From Theobroma cacao (Eukaryota > Streptophyta > Magnoliopsida > Malvales > Malvaceae), in NCBI RefSeq assembly GCF_000208745.1, contig NC_030853.1, forward strand, positions 22,589,060-22,653,059: a stretch of DNA of 64,000 bases. The letters are read 5' to 3'. The position numbers and the translations under genes are program-made. Of this stretch, positions 49,155 to 62,500 are shown one piece after another. The notes beneath the pieces are model-generated. The model saw only the letters and a program-made list of their open reading frames with translations. It had not been told where the DNA came from and searched no databases. Every line of letters begins with the position of its first letter. Position 1 is the stretch's first letter.

Positions 49155-52039
49155 TTTCTTTTAGATTCGACCGCTTACACTTGCAGGTTCGATCCACAGA
49201 AGAATAATTTTTAAATTTATTTTAAAAAAACAATTTCCTACGACTCTATTAGTATGTTTTATTTTATCAAAGGAGGAATTCCAAAAGGGAGACTGTTTAA
49301 GGAATTGATTTTGTCTTTAGGGGTTTTGTTCGATCGACTCCCCTCCTTACCTTTTGTCTCTTTGTCAACTTACTGATTATATAGAAAAATGTTTTCTTAA
49401 ACTTAATTAAATTAATACTGTATTTAGCAAATCTGACGGTTGTGATTGCTCGCTCAATAAACTTAAGGCTCGTTTGGTAGCCATTCCCCTATTTCTAGAT
49501 AAAATTATTATCTTGTTTGGTTTATTTTTTAAATCAAGAATAATTATTTTTTAAAATATGATAATTTCTTAAAAGATACGAAATAATTAATACCAACTCT
49601 TCTTGATATCAACCATTCGACCTCTTGTGAAATATAGGCCAAATATGTTTAGATAAAAACTCCTTTACTTATTTTAAGAATTACTAACTTTATTATATAA
49701 AAAGTTGTTTTTTTCTCATTTTCGTTTTCTTATTCCTCTCCTTTTCTCGTCTTCCTCTCACCCTTTTTTCTCTAAGCAAGCTCCGTCTTCCTCCGCTAAC
49801 ACCGCCAAATCTTATTGTTTATTTGCCCTTCACCTCCGTCGTGAGAGGAGAAACTTTCAATAGTCAGATTTGGTCAAGAGCAAAGAAAAAAAAACAAAAA
49901 AAAATAAAAAATTTATCAAAATAAAATGTTATTGATTTTTTTTTGTAATGAAGAGAAACGAGATTTAAATTTGTTCTTTTAAGTAGGAAGATTATGCATC
50001 AACTAATAAGTTAAATATTCAAATATGAATTATAAATAATATTTTTATAATAATTAATTAATATTATAAACAATTATTTAATATTTTAATAAAAAAGAAT
50101 ATTAAAATATTAAAAAATAAAAAATAAAAAATAGAAAAAAAATCGTATCATTTTACAACTAAATCTTAACATTTGAAGATTAAATTGTAAATATTTTCAT
50201 GATAACATGTTAAATTATAATTTAATGATAACACATTGTTAAAAGATAATGAATTTCAAAAATCTCAAAATTTTTATTAAATTATAATGAAAGATATATT
50301 TATCATTTTATCACTTATTTTTTATTATTTTAAAATTATTTTTACTAATCAAATATTGAAATAATATCATAATGACAATTTCATTCAATGAATTAAACTA
50401 TATAATAATTATTTTATTCTATTTTTTTCTCCTATTTTGTAAACCAATTCCTTCTTTTACCTTTTACAGTTTAATTTGATGTTAAAATCTAGTGGCCTGT
50501 CCAGTCCAAAGGGTCATTAAACCAGAGAGATATTGGATCAATCAAAAGCCTTAGATGTGGGTCAAATTGAGAATTAAATGGATTTTCAACATTTATTTCA
50601 TTATTTAAGTGTATGTTTTTGTTAAATATTGACTGCATCTAATATTTATTTAATACAAGAATTGTACTTTTAATATAATACTACGATCCCTTAATTAGAA
50701 CGACAGGTTAAATCGAGACACTTCACCGATTGTATTTTATTTGTTGTACTTTGGAAAGAGAGGGGTGTTTTATAGTAAGGAACTTGTCATTGTGCTTGTA
50801 CTTTAGATATTGGCTGTTCTTTCTTTTGTCGCCATAGCTATATAGCATTTTGTGTTAAATCAAATTTTAAATTTTATGATATAATTAAAGTCAAATGGTG
50901 TCATCTTTCATCTCTTTCCCACGTGAAATTATACTCCCCAATCACTTAAATATCTTTTTCTTAGAATGCACCAGATCCAATTTTATTCTTTCAGCTTAAC
51001 TTGTTGAGGAAGAATTTGCAAACCAATAAAACTCGGCAAGCAATTTAATCTAATCCCTCAAAATTCTTTTCGAAATTGTCAAATCGATTTAATAAGTGAC
51101 TCATCTTGATCGAAATAAATTATTTGTATGAAAGATGTTAAGTTGGTCAATAACCTATCAACTTTTCAAATATTTTGAATTTGATTAAGTTAAAAAAATT
51201 TTGCAAAGATGAGATTTGAATGATTGACCTCTTAATGTCTTATATCATGTCAAACCGTTTAATATTTTTATTAATGTCTTAACATTATGTATTTATCACA
51301 TTTTATGCTTATTCAGTAATAAAATATATATTTTTTGTTTAAATTAGATTGGTCAATTACACTGATTCGATTGAAAATCGAGACCCTTGGGCACAACTAT
51401 TAAATCAATGGAATGCCACACAAAATTACACATTCAAGTGTAATTCAATGCACTTGTTGGTCAAGAGAAAAGGATGAAATGAAAAATGGTAACAATTGAT
51501 TCTGCAGTCACTGTCAAAAGCATTTTATCTTATTAGGAACCAACGGGTGGCCTAAATACTATTGCTTTGAAAAAAGGGCAAATGCTTGAGTCTAAGAGTA
51601 TAGTCCTGCATGAAAGAGAAAGGAGAAAGAAAAGAAGAGTAGCTTTTTTCAACTTTTCAAAAGGTTAGCTTTTTTAAGAGTTAGCTATGGCTTCATTGTT
51701 ATTTTCTCCACAATGCACCACTAAAAGCAAAATATATCTATTTCCAACTGTCACATATTCGAATTTAGTAAAAGATAAAGATAGATTTTGAGTATATAAA
51801 TATGTGTCTTGCTTTTTCTAATAGACATATATTTTGAAAATAATTGATATCAAAATAAATTCAGATAAACTCATACTAGTGTAATCTCTTTCTATAAATA
51901 AAGAAGCGTATTTTTAGGTTGAAAGCATGACCATTTCTTACCCTTTCCTTTTGTGTCTATTTTTAAAAGCATGTAGTATGATTTGATTAAATAGTTAAAG
52001 AGATGAACCAACTTAATAAAGGGAAAGTTGAAATTTTTA
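49155..52039. other. Intergenic stretch, possible MITE remnant inside
   Basis: The left part contains the promoter and leader of the coiled-coil gene. From about 49469 (GGCTCGTTTGGTAGCCATTCC) to about 50460 (TTGTAAACCAATTCC) the sequence is AT-rich with weakly inverted ends reminiscent of the element at 23221, but the match is poor. The remainder to 52039 is AT-rich without a recognisable gene. Confidence 0.45.
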
Positions 52040-52044
52040 ATTAT

Positions 52045-52261
52045 TGTTAGAGATATAGTATTTTATATCTAGTTTGTATTTTAATTTTTTTATATCTTTA
52101 ATGTATATAATATCAACTTGTTGACTTGTAAAGTAGTGACTTGGCACTACATATAAAAACCAAGATCTGTACATATTTTTCAATATAGTGTGAATAATAC
52201 ACAAAAGACGATTCAACTCTTCCTTTCTAGATATTTCCTCCATTCTTCATCGAATTTCACA
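52045..52261 (+). repeat. 5' LTR of the copia element
   Basis: 217 bp, starts TGTTAGAGATATAG and ends TTCACA. It contains a TATA-like ACATATAAAAACC near 52148. It differs from the 3' copy by scattered substitutions and a small insertion in the 3' copy (GCTTCTTTCTTC). Confidence 0.9.
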
Positions 52262-52273
52262 TGGTATCAAAGC
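52262..52273 (+). other. Primer-binding site of the copia element
   Basis: TGGTATCAAAGC directly after the LTR, one base off the sequence complementary to the initiator Met tRNA end (TGGTATCAGAGC). Confidence 0.9.
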
Positions 52274-52284
52274 CTTGCTTGATC

Positions 52285-55200
52285 CATGGAGGTTTTTGAT
52301 TTTCCTACCAATATTTTTTGTCAACCCTTTTCAGACTATCAAACTTTTCTTCACTGCTTTCTCAGTCTTCCTTTTATTTTCCTCATAAGATCTTCGTTTT
52401 CCAGTCCTTCCTTTGTTCTTCCATGGTTGGAACTACAAGCTTGAGAACTCTTCTTCCCCTTTCTGAGGACCCCTAGTCTTTTTACTTTCTTCATCATTCA
52501 GATCACCATGGGTCAGTGGTGATCAATCTCAAACTTTCCTCCACTAATTATGTCTTTTGGAGTCATCAGTTTATGTTAGCCCTCTCCATTCAGAATAAGG
52601 TTGGGTTTATAGATGGAATGATTAAATAGCATAAAAATACCGATGAGATTTATGTTTCTTGGCTATGTCGCAACAATTTGATCGTTGCATGGCTAATTGA
52701 ATTGATCTCTCCACTGATTGTTTTCATCATTTTCTATATCCACTCAACACGCCAGATCTAGAAAATTCTTAAAAAAGGTTCTCTCAGCCCGATAATGCTC
52801 GGATCTATCACCTATAATTTACTCTGTCCAACCTGATCAAGGTATGAGAGGTATTGATGCTTATTTTATTGAGCTAAATGCAATATGGGAAGAACTAAGA
52901 ATTTTTAGACTTTTGCTTAGTTGTGACTGTGGTTCTTGTAACAAGAGGTGTTTTCAAAAATATATAGATCAGTATGAGAAAGATATTGTGTTTAAATTTC
53001 TCATGGTCTTAATAAATCCTTTGCTGTTCTGAGGTCTCAGTTATTGTTAATGAAAACTTTCCCTACTTTAGACGAAGTTTATAACCTTATTCTAAGGGAG
53101 GAAAGTCAACGATTTATATCTGTCAATCAAGTGTTTCATGAAGCCTCTACTATGACCACTATTACTAATGGTAAAAGGAAGAAAAAACCTAATGTCATTT
53201 GTAGTCATTGTGGTAAATCTAGGCACACAAAGGAAAAATGTTATAAGTTGGTAGCTAGGTTTTCCTCCCGATTTTAAGTTTACAAAAGGCAAGAGAAATC
53301 CTAAAACTCCTAAAGCTGCATCTCGTGTTCATAACTCTATGGTGAGGATATTATAGACTCTTTGTCTAACATTTCCCTTACCAAGAGTCAAATTCAAAGG
53401 CTCATGGTATTACTCAGTGATCAAGGAATAGATTTGGTTGATAATCCACCCTTAAACACCAGCTCTGGGACAGATTTTCCTCAACATACTCTTTCCATTA
53501 TGAACTCTACTATGGCAGGTATGATTCTAGTCTCAAACTTTTTATCAATTCAACATTTACCTCTTGCTAAGCCTACTATATATTTTAATCATCATACCTA
53601 GATTGTCGATTCTGGTGCAACAAATCATATAGCATGTTCTTTAATGTCATTCATATCATCCAGGCCTATTTAAAACATATATGTTGAAATGCCTAAAGAT
53701 ACTAAAGCCATAGTGACTCATATAAGAACTGTTAAGATATCACCACTTATCATTCTGCATAATGTTTTGTGTGTACCTAAGTTTAGATTCAATTTAATTT
53801 TAGTGAGTGGTTTTACAAAGTTCAAAACATAGCATTTGACATGTACTGATAATGGTTGTGTAATTCATCACACAAGTACTTTGAGAATGACTGGTCTTGC
53901 TAAAGTACAAGCAGGCCTATATATATTGAAAATCAAGTTTCCTACCACTCAAGTTGAGAGTAATGCCTTTGGAGATTCTGTTTCAAATCACCTCATCAGA
54001 AGATTTCTAAATATGTATCCAAGAATTTAGTTCTTAACAGTTCAAATGTTTTTAGTGTCAGTTGTGACATAATTTCTAGAAATTTTGATGTTTGGCATTT
54101 TTGTTTAAGACATCATTTTTCAAACAAATTATCTGTTATTCAATAGTTTTGTTTTGATTTAATTACTTCTAATGACATAATTTGTGAAATTTGCCCACTT
54201 GTTAAACAAAAGAGGCTTAAGTTTCCTTTACATGAAAAATCTACTATTTCTTGTTTTGAGTTGGTCCACATGGACATTTGGGGTCTAGATTTTGCTATTA
54301 CAATATAAGGTTATCAATATTTCCTACCATTGTAGATGATTATAGCAAATTCACCTAGACTTTTCTTATGAAAAATAAATTTGAAGTTTCTCACATTGTC
54401 CCAAGTTTTTACAACATGGTTGAAATACAACTTAATCATAAAATTAACAAATAATATCCGATAACATAGTTGAAATACAACATGTTGTGCAATGCTTAGA
54501 CCTGTCAAAATGGGCTTGGCCCATTAAGCCGATCCATTGTTTTATTGAAAATGGGGTGAGTTGGGTTTGAAAATTCAAGCCAACATTAGAACTGGGCCTA
54601 AATGGGTTAGCCCATCTGATCAGTGGGCTGTCCTGGGTTGGGATAGGCTAGCCCTGCGAGTCAAAAGAAAAAAAATTAATAATTTTAATTAATTTAATAA
54701 TTTTATATATTTAGCCATATAAAATTAATAATTTAGTTACCAAGGGTATTGCTTATTTTATATATTTCAATATTTTTAATCTTATTTGTCAAATTAATAA
54801 TTTTAGTTAAGATTGAAACTTATTCTTTCTTTTTCTTTTATGGCAATGAATATTAGATGATAAATTGATAATAATTTAGACCTTGAGACATCATTACTGT
54901 CCAAACAAAATTCAAATGTTTCGCATGAAGATGAGGATTGAGGAGGACATAATGAGTTTTAAAGTTTCTATTTATTTGGGTATATACTTATGTTTATGGA
55001 ATGGTAATTTGTGTTAAAGATTGAAACTTTATTTATGTTTGATGTAATTTATTTGTTTATTTATATTGGGTGTAATTTATTTATTTGTAACATGTTTTTA
55101 TCATTCAATTTATGGATTAAATCATGGAACAATTTTATTGATATGGAGTTTGTTAGGTAGAATCGTAAAAATGATTTTTTTTTTTTTAGAAAAAAGAAGT

Positions 55201-55912
55201 GGGCTGGCTTAGCCCAACCCATGGGCTAACAAGGGGTAGGTTGGGTTAGGGTTTTAATGGCCCATGTAAAAAATGGGCTGGCTCGGCCCAACTCATATTT
55301 TCTCAACTCACAAGGTTTTAGGCTGGGTTGGGCCAAGCCAAACCATATTGATAGCTCTAAATATCCTTCTTAATACATGGATAAGCCTCGAGTCACACAT
55401 CTGCAACTACTTATAGAGTTTTAAAATATCTAAAATCAGCTTCAGGTCAAGGCATTTTACTATTAGCAAACTCTAATCTATAGCTTCAAGTCAACACAGA
55501 TAGTGACTGGGTTGGATCTAAAGCCACTAGGAGATCCATATCTGGCTTTGGAATATTTCTTAGAGATTCTCTAATAAGCTGGAAATCTAAGGAGCAATCC
55601 ATTATAGCTTGCAGCTCCACAAAAACAGAATATAGTGCAATGGCTTTAGCTTGTTGTGAAGTACTATGGCTTATCTATGTATTGCATGATTTTGGCATCA
55701 GTTACAAAGATTCAGTAGTTATGTACTATGATAATCAATTAGCATTGTATATATGCAAAAATCCTACTTTTCATGAAAGGATTAAGCATATTGAGATTGA
55801 TTGTTATTTTATACAAGATAAAGTACAAGACGAAACTATCAATCCACAGCACATTGGTACTAAGGAACAAGTTGCAGATTTGTTCACATCCATCTCAATT
55901 TCAATTTTTTAA
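52285..55912 (+). pseudogene. Copia polyprotein remnant (gag, protease, partial integrase, RNase H end)
   Basis: Gag begins near 52285 (MEVFDFPTN) and includes TNYVFWSHQFMLALSIQNKV, then LLSCDCGSCNKRCFQKYIDQ, and a CCHC zinc knuckle CSHCGKSRHTKEKC near 53197. The protease motif VDSGATNHIA is near 53605. Integrase parts are VWHF-L-H, CEICPLVKQKRLKFP and ELVHMDIWG with the first catalytic Asp, ending about 54430. After the inserted element the frame resumes with the RNase H end: DWVGSKATRRSISGF, STKTEYSAMALACCEVLWL and YYDNQLALYICKNPTFHERI, stop near 55910. Many stops and frameshifts. The reverse transcriptase (YVDD region) is absent. Confidence 0.88.
54497..55359. mobile_element. Non-autonomous hAT-like element nested in the copia element
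   Basis: Left end TAGACCTGTCAAAATGGGCT, right end (reverse complement) TAGAGCTATCAATATGGTTT, then both TTGGCCCA. The subterminal regions are filled with GGGCTGGCTTAGCCCAACCC-type words in both orientations; the core is AT-rich. This end sequence is typical of plant hAT elements. An 8-base target duplication is not clear (GCAATGCT left, AATATCCT right), so it is old or one end has changed. No transposase is present. Confidence 0.75.
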
Positions 55913-55957
55913 AGAGCAAGTTGAGCATAGAAGATATTCATGCACCACCTGAGGGGG

Positions 55958-56192
55958 TAATAGAGGTATAGTATTTTATATACAATTTTGTATTCTAATG
56001 GTTTTCTTTATATCATTAATGTACATAATATTGACTTGTTGAATTGTAAAATAGAGACTTAGCACTATATATAAAAACAAGGGTCTGTACAAATTTTTCA
56101 GTATAATGTGAATAATATACAAAAAATGATTCGACTTTTCCCTTCTAGATATTTTCTACATTCTTCAGCTTCTTTCTTCATCGAATTTCACA
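55958..56192 (+). repeat. 3' LTR of the copia element
   Basis: 235 bp, parallel to 52045-52261. The first bases are TAATAGAGGTATAG in place of TGTTAGAGATATAG, so the terminal TG is lost. It ends TTCACA followed by the ATTAT target duplication. Confidence 0.9.
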
Positions 56193-56197
56193 ATTAT

Positions 56198-56739
56198 AAA
56201 TTTTTTAATAAAATATCAAATAATAATTTTAATATATAATTTAAGGTTCTTTTTTTAATGGACCACATACATAGACGTTTCTAACAATAGGCTTCCCTAT
56301 AATTTTAACTGTTTTTAGCAAAGAGAATTAAAATTTGGATAAAATTACCCTTAATGAAATTGACTCATTTATTTGGCTTCGCGTCTCAACTCGAAACCTA
56401 TTAACAGGTCAAGTATGTTTATGTTTGCGCCTCAAATCGACTCATATTCTTTGAGCCTTCCTCGCCAAACTATTCATCTCTGGAGTATTTCTAACCAGAA
56501 AGAAAAACTTTTAAGCATTTGAGCATTTTTTAGTAGTTTTTGATACACGAAGAAAACTTTTGTGCGTTTTGAGCATTTTTAAGCATTTTGAAGTGATTTT
56601 TGATATATGAAAAAAAAAAACCTTTGAACATTTTGAGCATTCTTTGTCAAGTAGGCATATTTGTTAATTATGTTGTTAAATGAAATATGGTGTATCGTTT
56701 GAAATTGTTGATCTTATTAAACGGAATTCAATAGTTTTT
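56198..56739. other. Intergenic stretch with short GAGCATTTT repeats
   Basis: From about 56515 to 56645 the words GCATTTTGAGCATTTTT and TAGTTTTTGATACACGAAGA recur in two or three diverged units of about 60 bases. They grade into the fold-back array to the right. No gene is seen. Confidence 0.55.
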
Positions 56740-57130
56740 GTGATTTTTGGGCATTCGTGACTAGTTTTTAGGTATTGTGTGACTGATTTTGGACATTGCG
56801 TGATTGACTTTGAGCATTTAGTGACTAGTTTTTAAGTATTGCATGACTAATTTTTAGACATTGCGTGATTAGTTTTTAAGTATTGCGTGACTGGTTGATA
56901 TGGCATTACGTGACTAATTGATAGACATTGTGTGATTTGTTAGTAAGGCATTACGTGACTAGTTAGTAAGGCATTGCGTGACTTAAGCATTGCTTAAAAA
57001 TCAGTCACGTCATGCCTAAAAATCAGTCACACAATGCCTAAAATCAATCATGTAATGCTTAAAAATCAGTCACGTAGTGATTAAGTCACGCAATACCTAA
57101 AAATCAATCTCGTATACTTAAAAACCAGTC
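56740..57130. repeat. Fold-back array: tandem 25-30-bp units, then their reverse complement
   Basis: Left arm (to 56982): repeated GCATTGCGTGACTAGTTTTTA-type units. Right arm (from 56998): TAAAAATCAGTCACGCAATGC-type units, the reverse complement. The centre is a perfect palindrome TTAAGCA-T-TGCTTAA at 56983-56997. Units vary, so pairing would be imperfect but long. Confidence 0.85.
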
Positions 57131-58400
57131 TAATAAATTTCAACTCCTCAACTTTGAAGTTCTATGAATAAACCAATAAATTTAAGAACCTAAAACACAT
57201 AATTTTTTTTTTGCTAAACCACGAAATTGTGCATTTCATAAAAGATAGGTTATAAAACTCTATAACTCCCAAAGCAAGACAAAATATATCCCTATCTGGA
57301 GGGCCTTGCTCACTCTTCTTATGCAAAAACAAAATATACTCCTTTGACAAAATATTTCTGAAACAATTTCAACTTAAAATCCCATAAAAAAATCAAAATC
57401 TCCAGTAAATATGCTTAACAATCATCCCAAACACAATAAAATCGTGAACCATCATAAAACCCATCAAACATGCCTTAATTGTTCATTCTCCCTAAGCCCA
57501 TCATCTTAACCAATCCGATCAAACTCATCAACACAGGTATCTCCATCGCAGCACACGTTTCGAAGCAAGTCATCACCAAAAAGCATCTAGTTATCACATT
57601 CATCATGTTGCATGCAATCACCATAGAAAAATAAAATCGCTGTTTATCCCATTGAGAACCTCAAGATCCACCATCCAAAAAAATAAAATAAAATAAAAAA
57701 GAGCTTGATGTCATCTCTGCTCTTTGGATGGTGAGATAGACAGTATTTGACCAAATCGAGAAATCGATATTTAATTTTAAAATTTTTATCTAAATAGCGA
57801 GATAGAGAAAACTGAAATTATTTTAATTTATCTGAAATTATTTAAAGGATATTGTTGTTAAGTTATGTCAAAAATTAACTAAAAATAATTAAAATTAAAA
57901 AAAAAAATATTTTTAAATTGAACTTATGAAAAAATTTCTCTCTCAATTTTTTTTTTTATAATTTAAGAAAGAGAGTGCAAAGAGGTCAAAATTGACCACA
58001 TAGAGAGACAAAGAGATAAAGAAAAGATGCTGAAGCAAAGAGAGGGTGCAAAAAGGCCCGTGCGTAGCATACGGGTCATACTCTGATTAAAATAAAAGGA
58101 AAAAACTTTTCTTCATGTTCCAAATTCGATAATTTCACTGTTATAATCCAAATATATATAAAACAAGAAAAAACAAAAAGTTGTATAGTTGTACAACACG
58201 ATGATAAAGTATTTGGTCCCTTCATTGGTAACAGAGGCAACAACAAAGAATTGTTAATTTATTAATCAAACGTATGCAAATTGACGTAACCACCCTGTTC
58301 ACAACGGTTAACATTTCCCAATTTGTGGGCAAATAAGTAATTTGATTGTCAAAAGGCAGAGATCAAACGGTCACGGCATAGGTCGTCCGACGCCTGACTC
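57131..58400. other. Intergenic stretch, no gene seen
   Basis: AT-rich. Short open frames such as 57162-57350 show no family features. The right end probably includes the promoter of the thioredoxin gene. Confidence 0.5.
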
Positions 58401-59587
58401 TGTGTTGTTCGTTGGTACTGGGGTTTTTTGCCCATCGTCTGTTGATTTTTCAGAAATTTCAGTGTTCAAAAAATCATAAAACCTTTTCTAATAGTCCCAA
58501 ATTTTAAGCTCTCTGGTCAGGGTTTTTAAATATCTGGTCGTAATTAGAGTCTTTCAACAGCAAATGAAGCATCAATTAAGGCGCATCTAATCGTGGATCA
58601 CTCGCTTAATTTTTTCCTGGTAAATTAACTTGTGCTTTGTTCATTCTTGTATGAGTTAATTGACGGTGTGCTTTACATTCCTAATTTGCTTTTGCTATCA
58701 CTTTATATTCATTTATGGAGGACTTCCTTTTTTTTTTTTTGCTCAGTAAAATATGCTTTTTTTTTTCCTTTTTGGCTTATGTGTATAGAGGACTTGCAGA
58801 TTACTCTTTTTATGTTTTTGTTAAAGGCAAAAGGCTTGGTTCAAAGAATTAAAGCCTAATAATTTGATAAGTTAAGTAAAATAGCCATGTCTATATGCCA
58901 GTATGATGTCGGAATTGTTGTTCCATTTCGACTATTTGCTCAACCCTATAGGATTTTCATTTTTGGATATTTTCTTTTGTTTTATGGCAAAGTTTTGAGA
59001 AAGCAAGTAGAAGGAGTTGATTTTTAATATTCATAATTTCTGGGCTTGCAAAACAGGATCTACTCTAACTTTCTAAATCTAAAGGTGAACTTGTATAGTT
59101 ATTTTTTAGAAAAAGCTGGCAATGATTAAGTCTAGAGAGACTTTTTCCTTTCTTCTTCCAGTGGTTTCATCAACGGATTAACAAAAGCAGTGGGGTTTTG
59201 GACTTTGATGGATTGTTAAAGTTGATATCCAAAATATTTCCTTCTTTAGGATCATATTACTATTGAATTGAAACCGTGCTAGATGGACGGTTAGATTTCA
59301 TTTGTTGTTACTTTGGTTCAGAATTTATTTAAATAAATCCTTTAGAATTTTATGAAAGGACTGTTCACGAGGCAAAACTAGAGCTACTATGCCTTTTGAA
59401 GTTTATTGCAGGTATTGAAGTAGAAGGATTTTATTTAACTGCTTTAATGATTGGTTACTATAAATGAAGTGATGGGTTAAATTGTTTTTTCCATTGGCTT
59501 AGTCTGAGAGTTCTGGACTTTGATACCTTTCCAACTTTCAGGGTGCTGATACATTGCTACAACACGTGTTTTGGCAATTTAGGAAAT
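58401..59587 (+). other. Probable leader exons and intron of the thioredoxin gene
   Basis: A non-coding exon is likely to end at 58619 (TTTTTTCCTG before GTAAAT). A strong acceptor (TCCAACTTTCAG) ends at 59541, 46 bases before the start codon. That gives a leader intron of 922 bases, 58620-59541. The transcription start was not located. Confidence 0.55.
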
Positions 59588-62500
59588 ATGGGACAGTGCT
59601 TCACTAAGGTAAGTGCTTATAGCTCGTTCAGTTACTTTATAGCACATGTTGTTGCTTCCTTTAACATCTCTTTCCTTCTTTCTTGCCTAAGAGTTATTAT
59701 TATTGTTATTGTTCCTTCACTTTCTTGCATTTATTATATTAGTTCTTTTGCTATCGGTGAATAAAATTTGATAATTTTATTAACTGTACTACAAGAAGAA
59801 CATGAAATTTAATCTTTTAAATCACTTCATGTATCAGATGAGAGAATTTTGTTTGCCAAAATGTAATGAATCTTGGGTGAAGGTAGAAATTTACCCCTCT
59901 ACTTGGGGTGATAGATCAAAGTTACTGTCCAGCTTTGAAGGTGCAATTTATCACTGTGCATTTTAATTTGATTAAAAAATGCTCAAAAGTTAGAATATTC
60001 CATGGAATACTTTTTCATATTCTCATATAATATCTTTTTACCATTAACTTTTGACTTGTTGTGAATCAAATTAAAAAAATATAGTGGTAGAATTGCACCC
60101 GTTCAAAAATAAATGGTAAATTTGATTTTTTACCTAAGTAGAGTGGTAAATATGGATCTTCTACCATGAATCTTTGATTAAAGAAACTAGAAAAAGTCTG
60201 AAATGTTTTAAAATTAAAATTTGTTAAACTTTTACTTCCATTACATTGGGTGTGTTAGTTGGTTTGAGTTAAAGGAGCAATGAAGAGCTGAGGACTAGTC
60301 CACAGCTTTAAGAAAACTAAAAATGCAAGAAAGAACCCTGAGAAGCAGAATAGTGGAGGTCCTTCTGTTTCTCGGAAACCGAATCAATTTATGTTCTTAT
60401 GTAGCTATTGGATTTTGTTCCTTTATGTGTTATATTGTTGCAATCTGTTAATGTTTGTAACAGACCATAAATTGATTTTTTTTTTTTCAATTTTGTTTTG
60501 TTCAGTTGTTTAGTATATCGTTATATTTCGTAGTTTGTCCTATGGGAACCTGTTTATGCTCCTTTCTTTTTCATAGCTTTTTGAGAATAAATTTTTGTCT
60601 TAGTCTGATTGAAGGCATGATTCATTACATCATTATCCATATTATTTCAATGTAGTCTTGGAGGGTAATTATGTAATGGTGTATTCATTTTGCTTTGTCA
60701 TGTAGAAGAGAGAGGGGAAATAGAAGGAAATACAGATCAAAGTGAAAATAGAGGGGAAAGGGAAAGAAATAGAAGAACATGGGGGAAATAGAGGAAATTT
60801 GGGAACGAAGTGATTGAACCAGGGGAAATCTCAACAATCAATATTCAAAATTTCGATAAGAAAGAAAACCTAATCTAATGCTATTAATATAAATGTAAAA
60901 TACCAAATAACCCTGAAATCTGCTGAATTCTAGAGACTACAATAACACCTGCAAAAATACAAAAAAAAAAGAAAGTAATTTAACAAAGTCCTTAATAAGT
61001 TTGATTTTTCAATCTGCTTCTTTTTTTCCCTTCATAAAGTTGTTTATGTTGTTTCAGTCCTACAAGTACTTAAGCTGGTTCATTTTTTTGGTTGCTTTGA
61101 ATTCTTATGAATTATTGGAATTTTAAGGATTGAGATTTGCGTTATTGGAGTTGATTTTTCCCTATGGGTCTCTTAATTTGTTTCCCTTTCCTTGAATCAG
61201 TATTTTCTTCATGTTTTCTCTTCATGTTCTATATCGATTTGGTTTTGGATTTTGAAAAAAAAAAAAAAAACTGAATCAAGGTATTTGGTTTTTTTTTTTT
61301 TTAAATTTAAAAACTGAAACAAAATGGAATAGGTTAAACAACCGAACCAAATTTTCATGTTTCAGATCCTTGTTTTGAACTTTTAAAATATGCTTTTAAA
61401 TTTGCAACAATTTTATTTGGGTTTCTACTTGCAATTTTATTAATAAAAAACAATTCACATATATTTATAGAAAAGAAAATAAGGATTTAAATTGGTGACA
61501 ACTCTCACTTCAGTTTAGTTTGGTCAAATTCAAGTTTTAATACCAAACTAAAAAACGGAAGGTGCCAAGCTGAACCAAACAGAAACAAAGCTCATGATTC
61601 GATTTTGGTTTTCTAGTTTTCTTTCGCCTTATAAATTTTTTGTTGGTTTTTTTTTTGGTGCTCTCTTACTTGATAGCATTTACTAGTTAATGTTTTAAAA
61701 GAGGAAAGTGTGGCAAGGTGTTTTACCTCTTGAGAGGTGAGGCTTAAGCCTCAAAGTATTGAGGCATGACATGAGCCTTTTAAAAGTAATTCTTTTGATA
61801 AAAAATTTAAGGTAAATAGTGAAGTATATTAATAATTTAAAATACTAAATAAATTTGAATGAAATTCCATAAAAGTTATTCTGGATATCTATTATAAATA
61901 TCAATGACAATAGTTTAATGTAGCTAAAAATGCAATTACACAAAAACACATTGCAATTATCTAGTATACATAGTATTACTCACCTAAGTAGAGATACTGA
62001 TGAAAAGGGGGAAGAGTAAATAAAGAACACATGGATCATTATGGTGGGCGGCCATTGTTATTGCTACTACGTATTATAAAAAGCAATGTAAAAGGGTAAA
62101 AGTCTCACTAGTCATGTCAAACTACTAGAAAACATATTAGTAAATTGTAAGGTTGCCGAAAGTCTTACCATTTACCAAACAGTTACTAATCGACAACTCT
62201 TATACCTTATAGGATGTGCCTCAATATACTACTGTCTTTCCTTGGGGAATGGGGTGTACTCTGAGAACACCATTCAGAACACTATGATGAGTTAAACAGT
62301 AGTGATTTTAATAATGTTGTTTTCTTTTAACTAACAAACATCACAATTTAGTCTATTCAATTTTTCTTTTCAAGATTTTTTACAAAATCCTGCATTGATT
62401 TTCATTTTTGCCTTGCTAAAGCTGTATTAAGAGAATTCATGATGCCTGTGATGCTTGTAGGCTCAGTCTGATCAAGCTGATTCAGACCAGCATGTTGAGT

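Larger units (their letters stand above)
52045..56192 (+). mobile_element. Ty1/copia LTR retrotransposon, internally deleted
   Basis: Two LTRs (52045-52261 and 55958-56192), a primer-binding site, a purine tract (GAGGGGG, 55951-55957) and a copia polyprotein remnant on the plus strand. The 5-base ATTAT at 52040-52044 is repeated at 56193-56197 as target duplication, so both ends are original. Between the integrase start and the end of RNase H the whole reverse transcriptase is missing, and a hAT-like element of about 860 bp sits there. The element cannot move by itself. Confidence 0.93.

Noticed and set aside
49469..50460. Second PIF/Harbinger-like MITE
   Set aside because: Left end resembles one, but the right end matches poorly and no TAA or other duplication could be fixed.
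61250..61640. MITE inside the first intron of the thioredoxin gene
   Set aside because: AACCAAA/TTTGGTT words occur in both orientations, but no defined ends or duplication were found.
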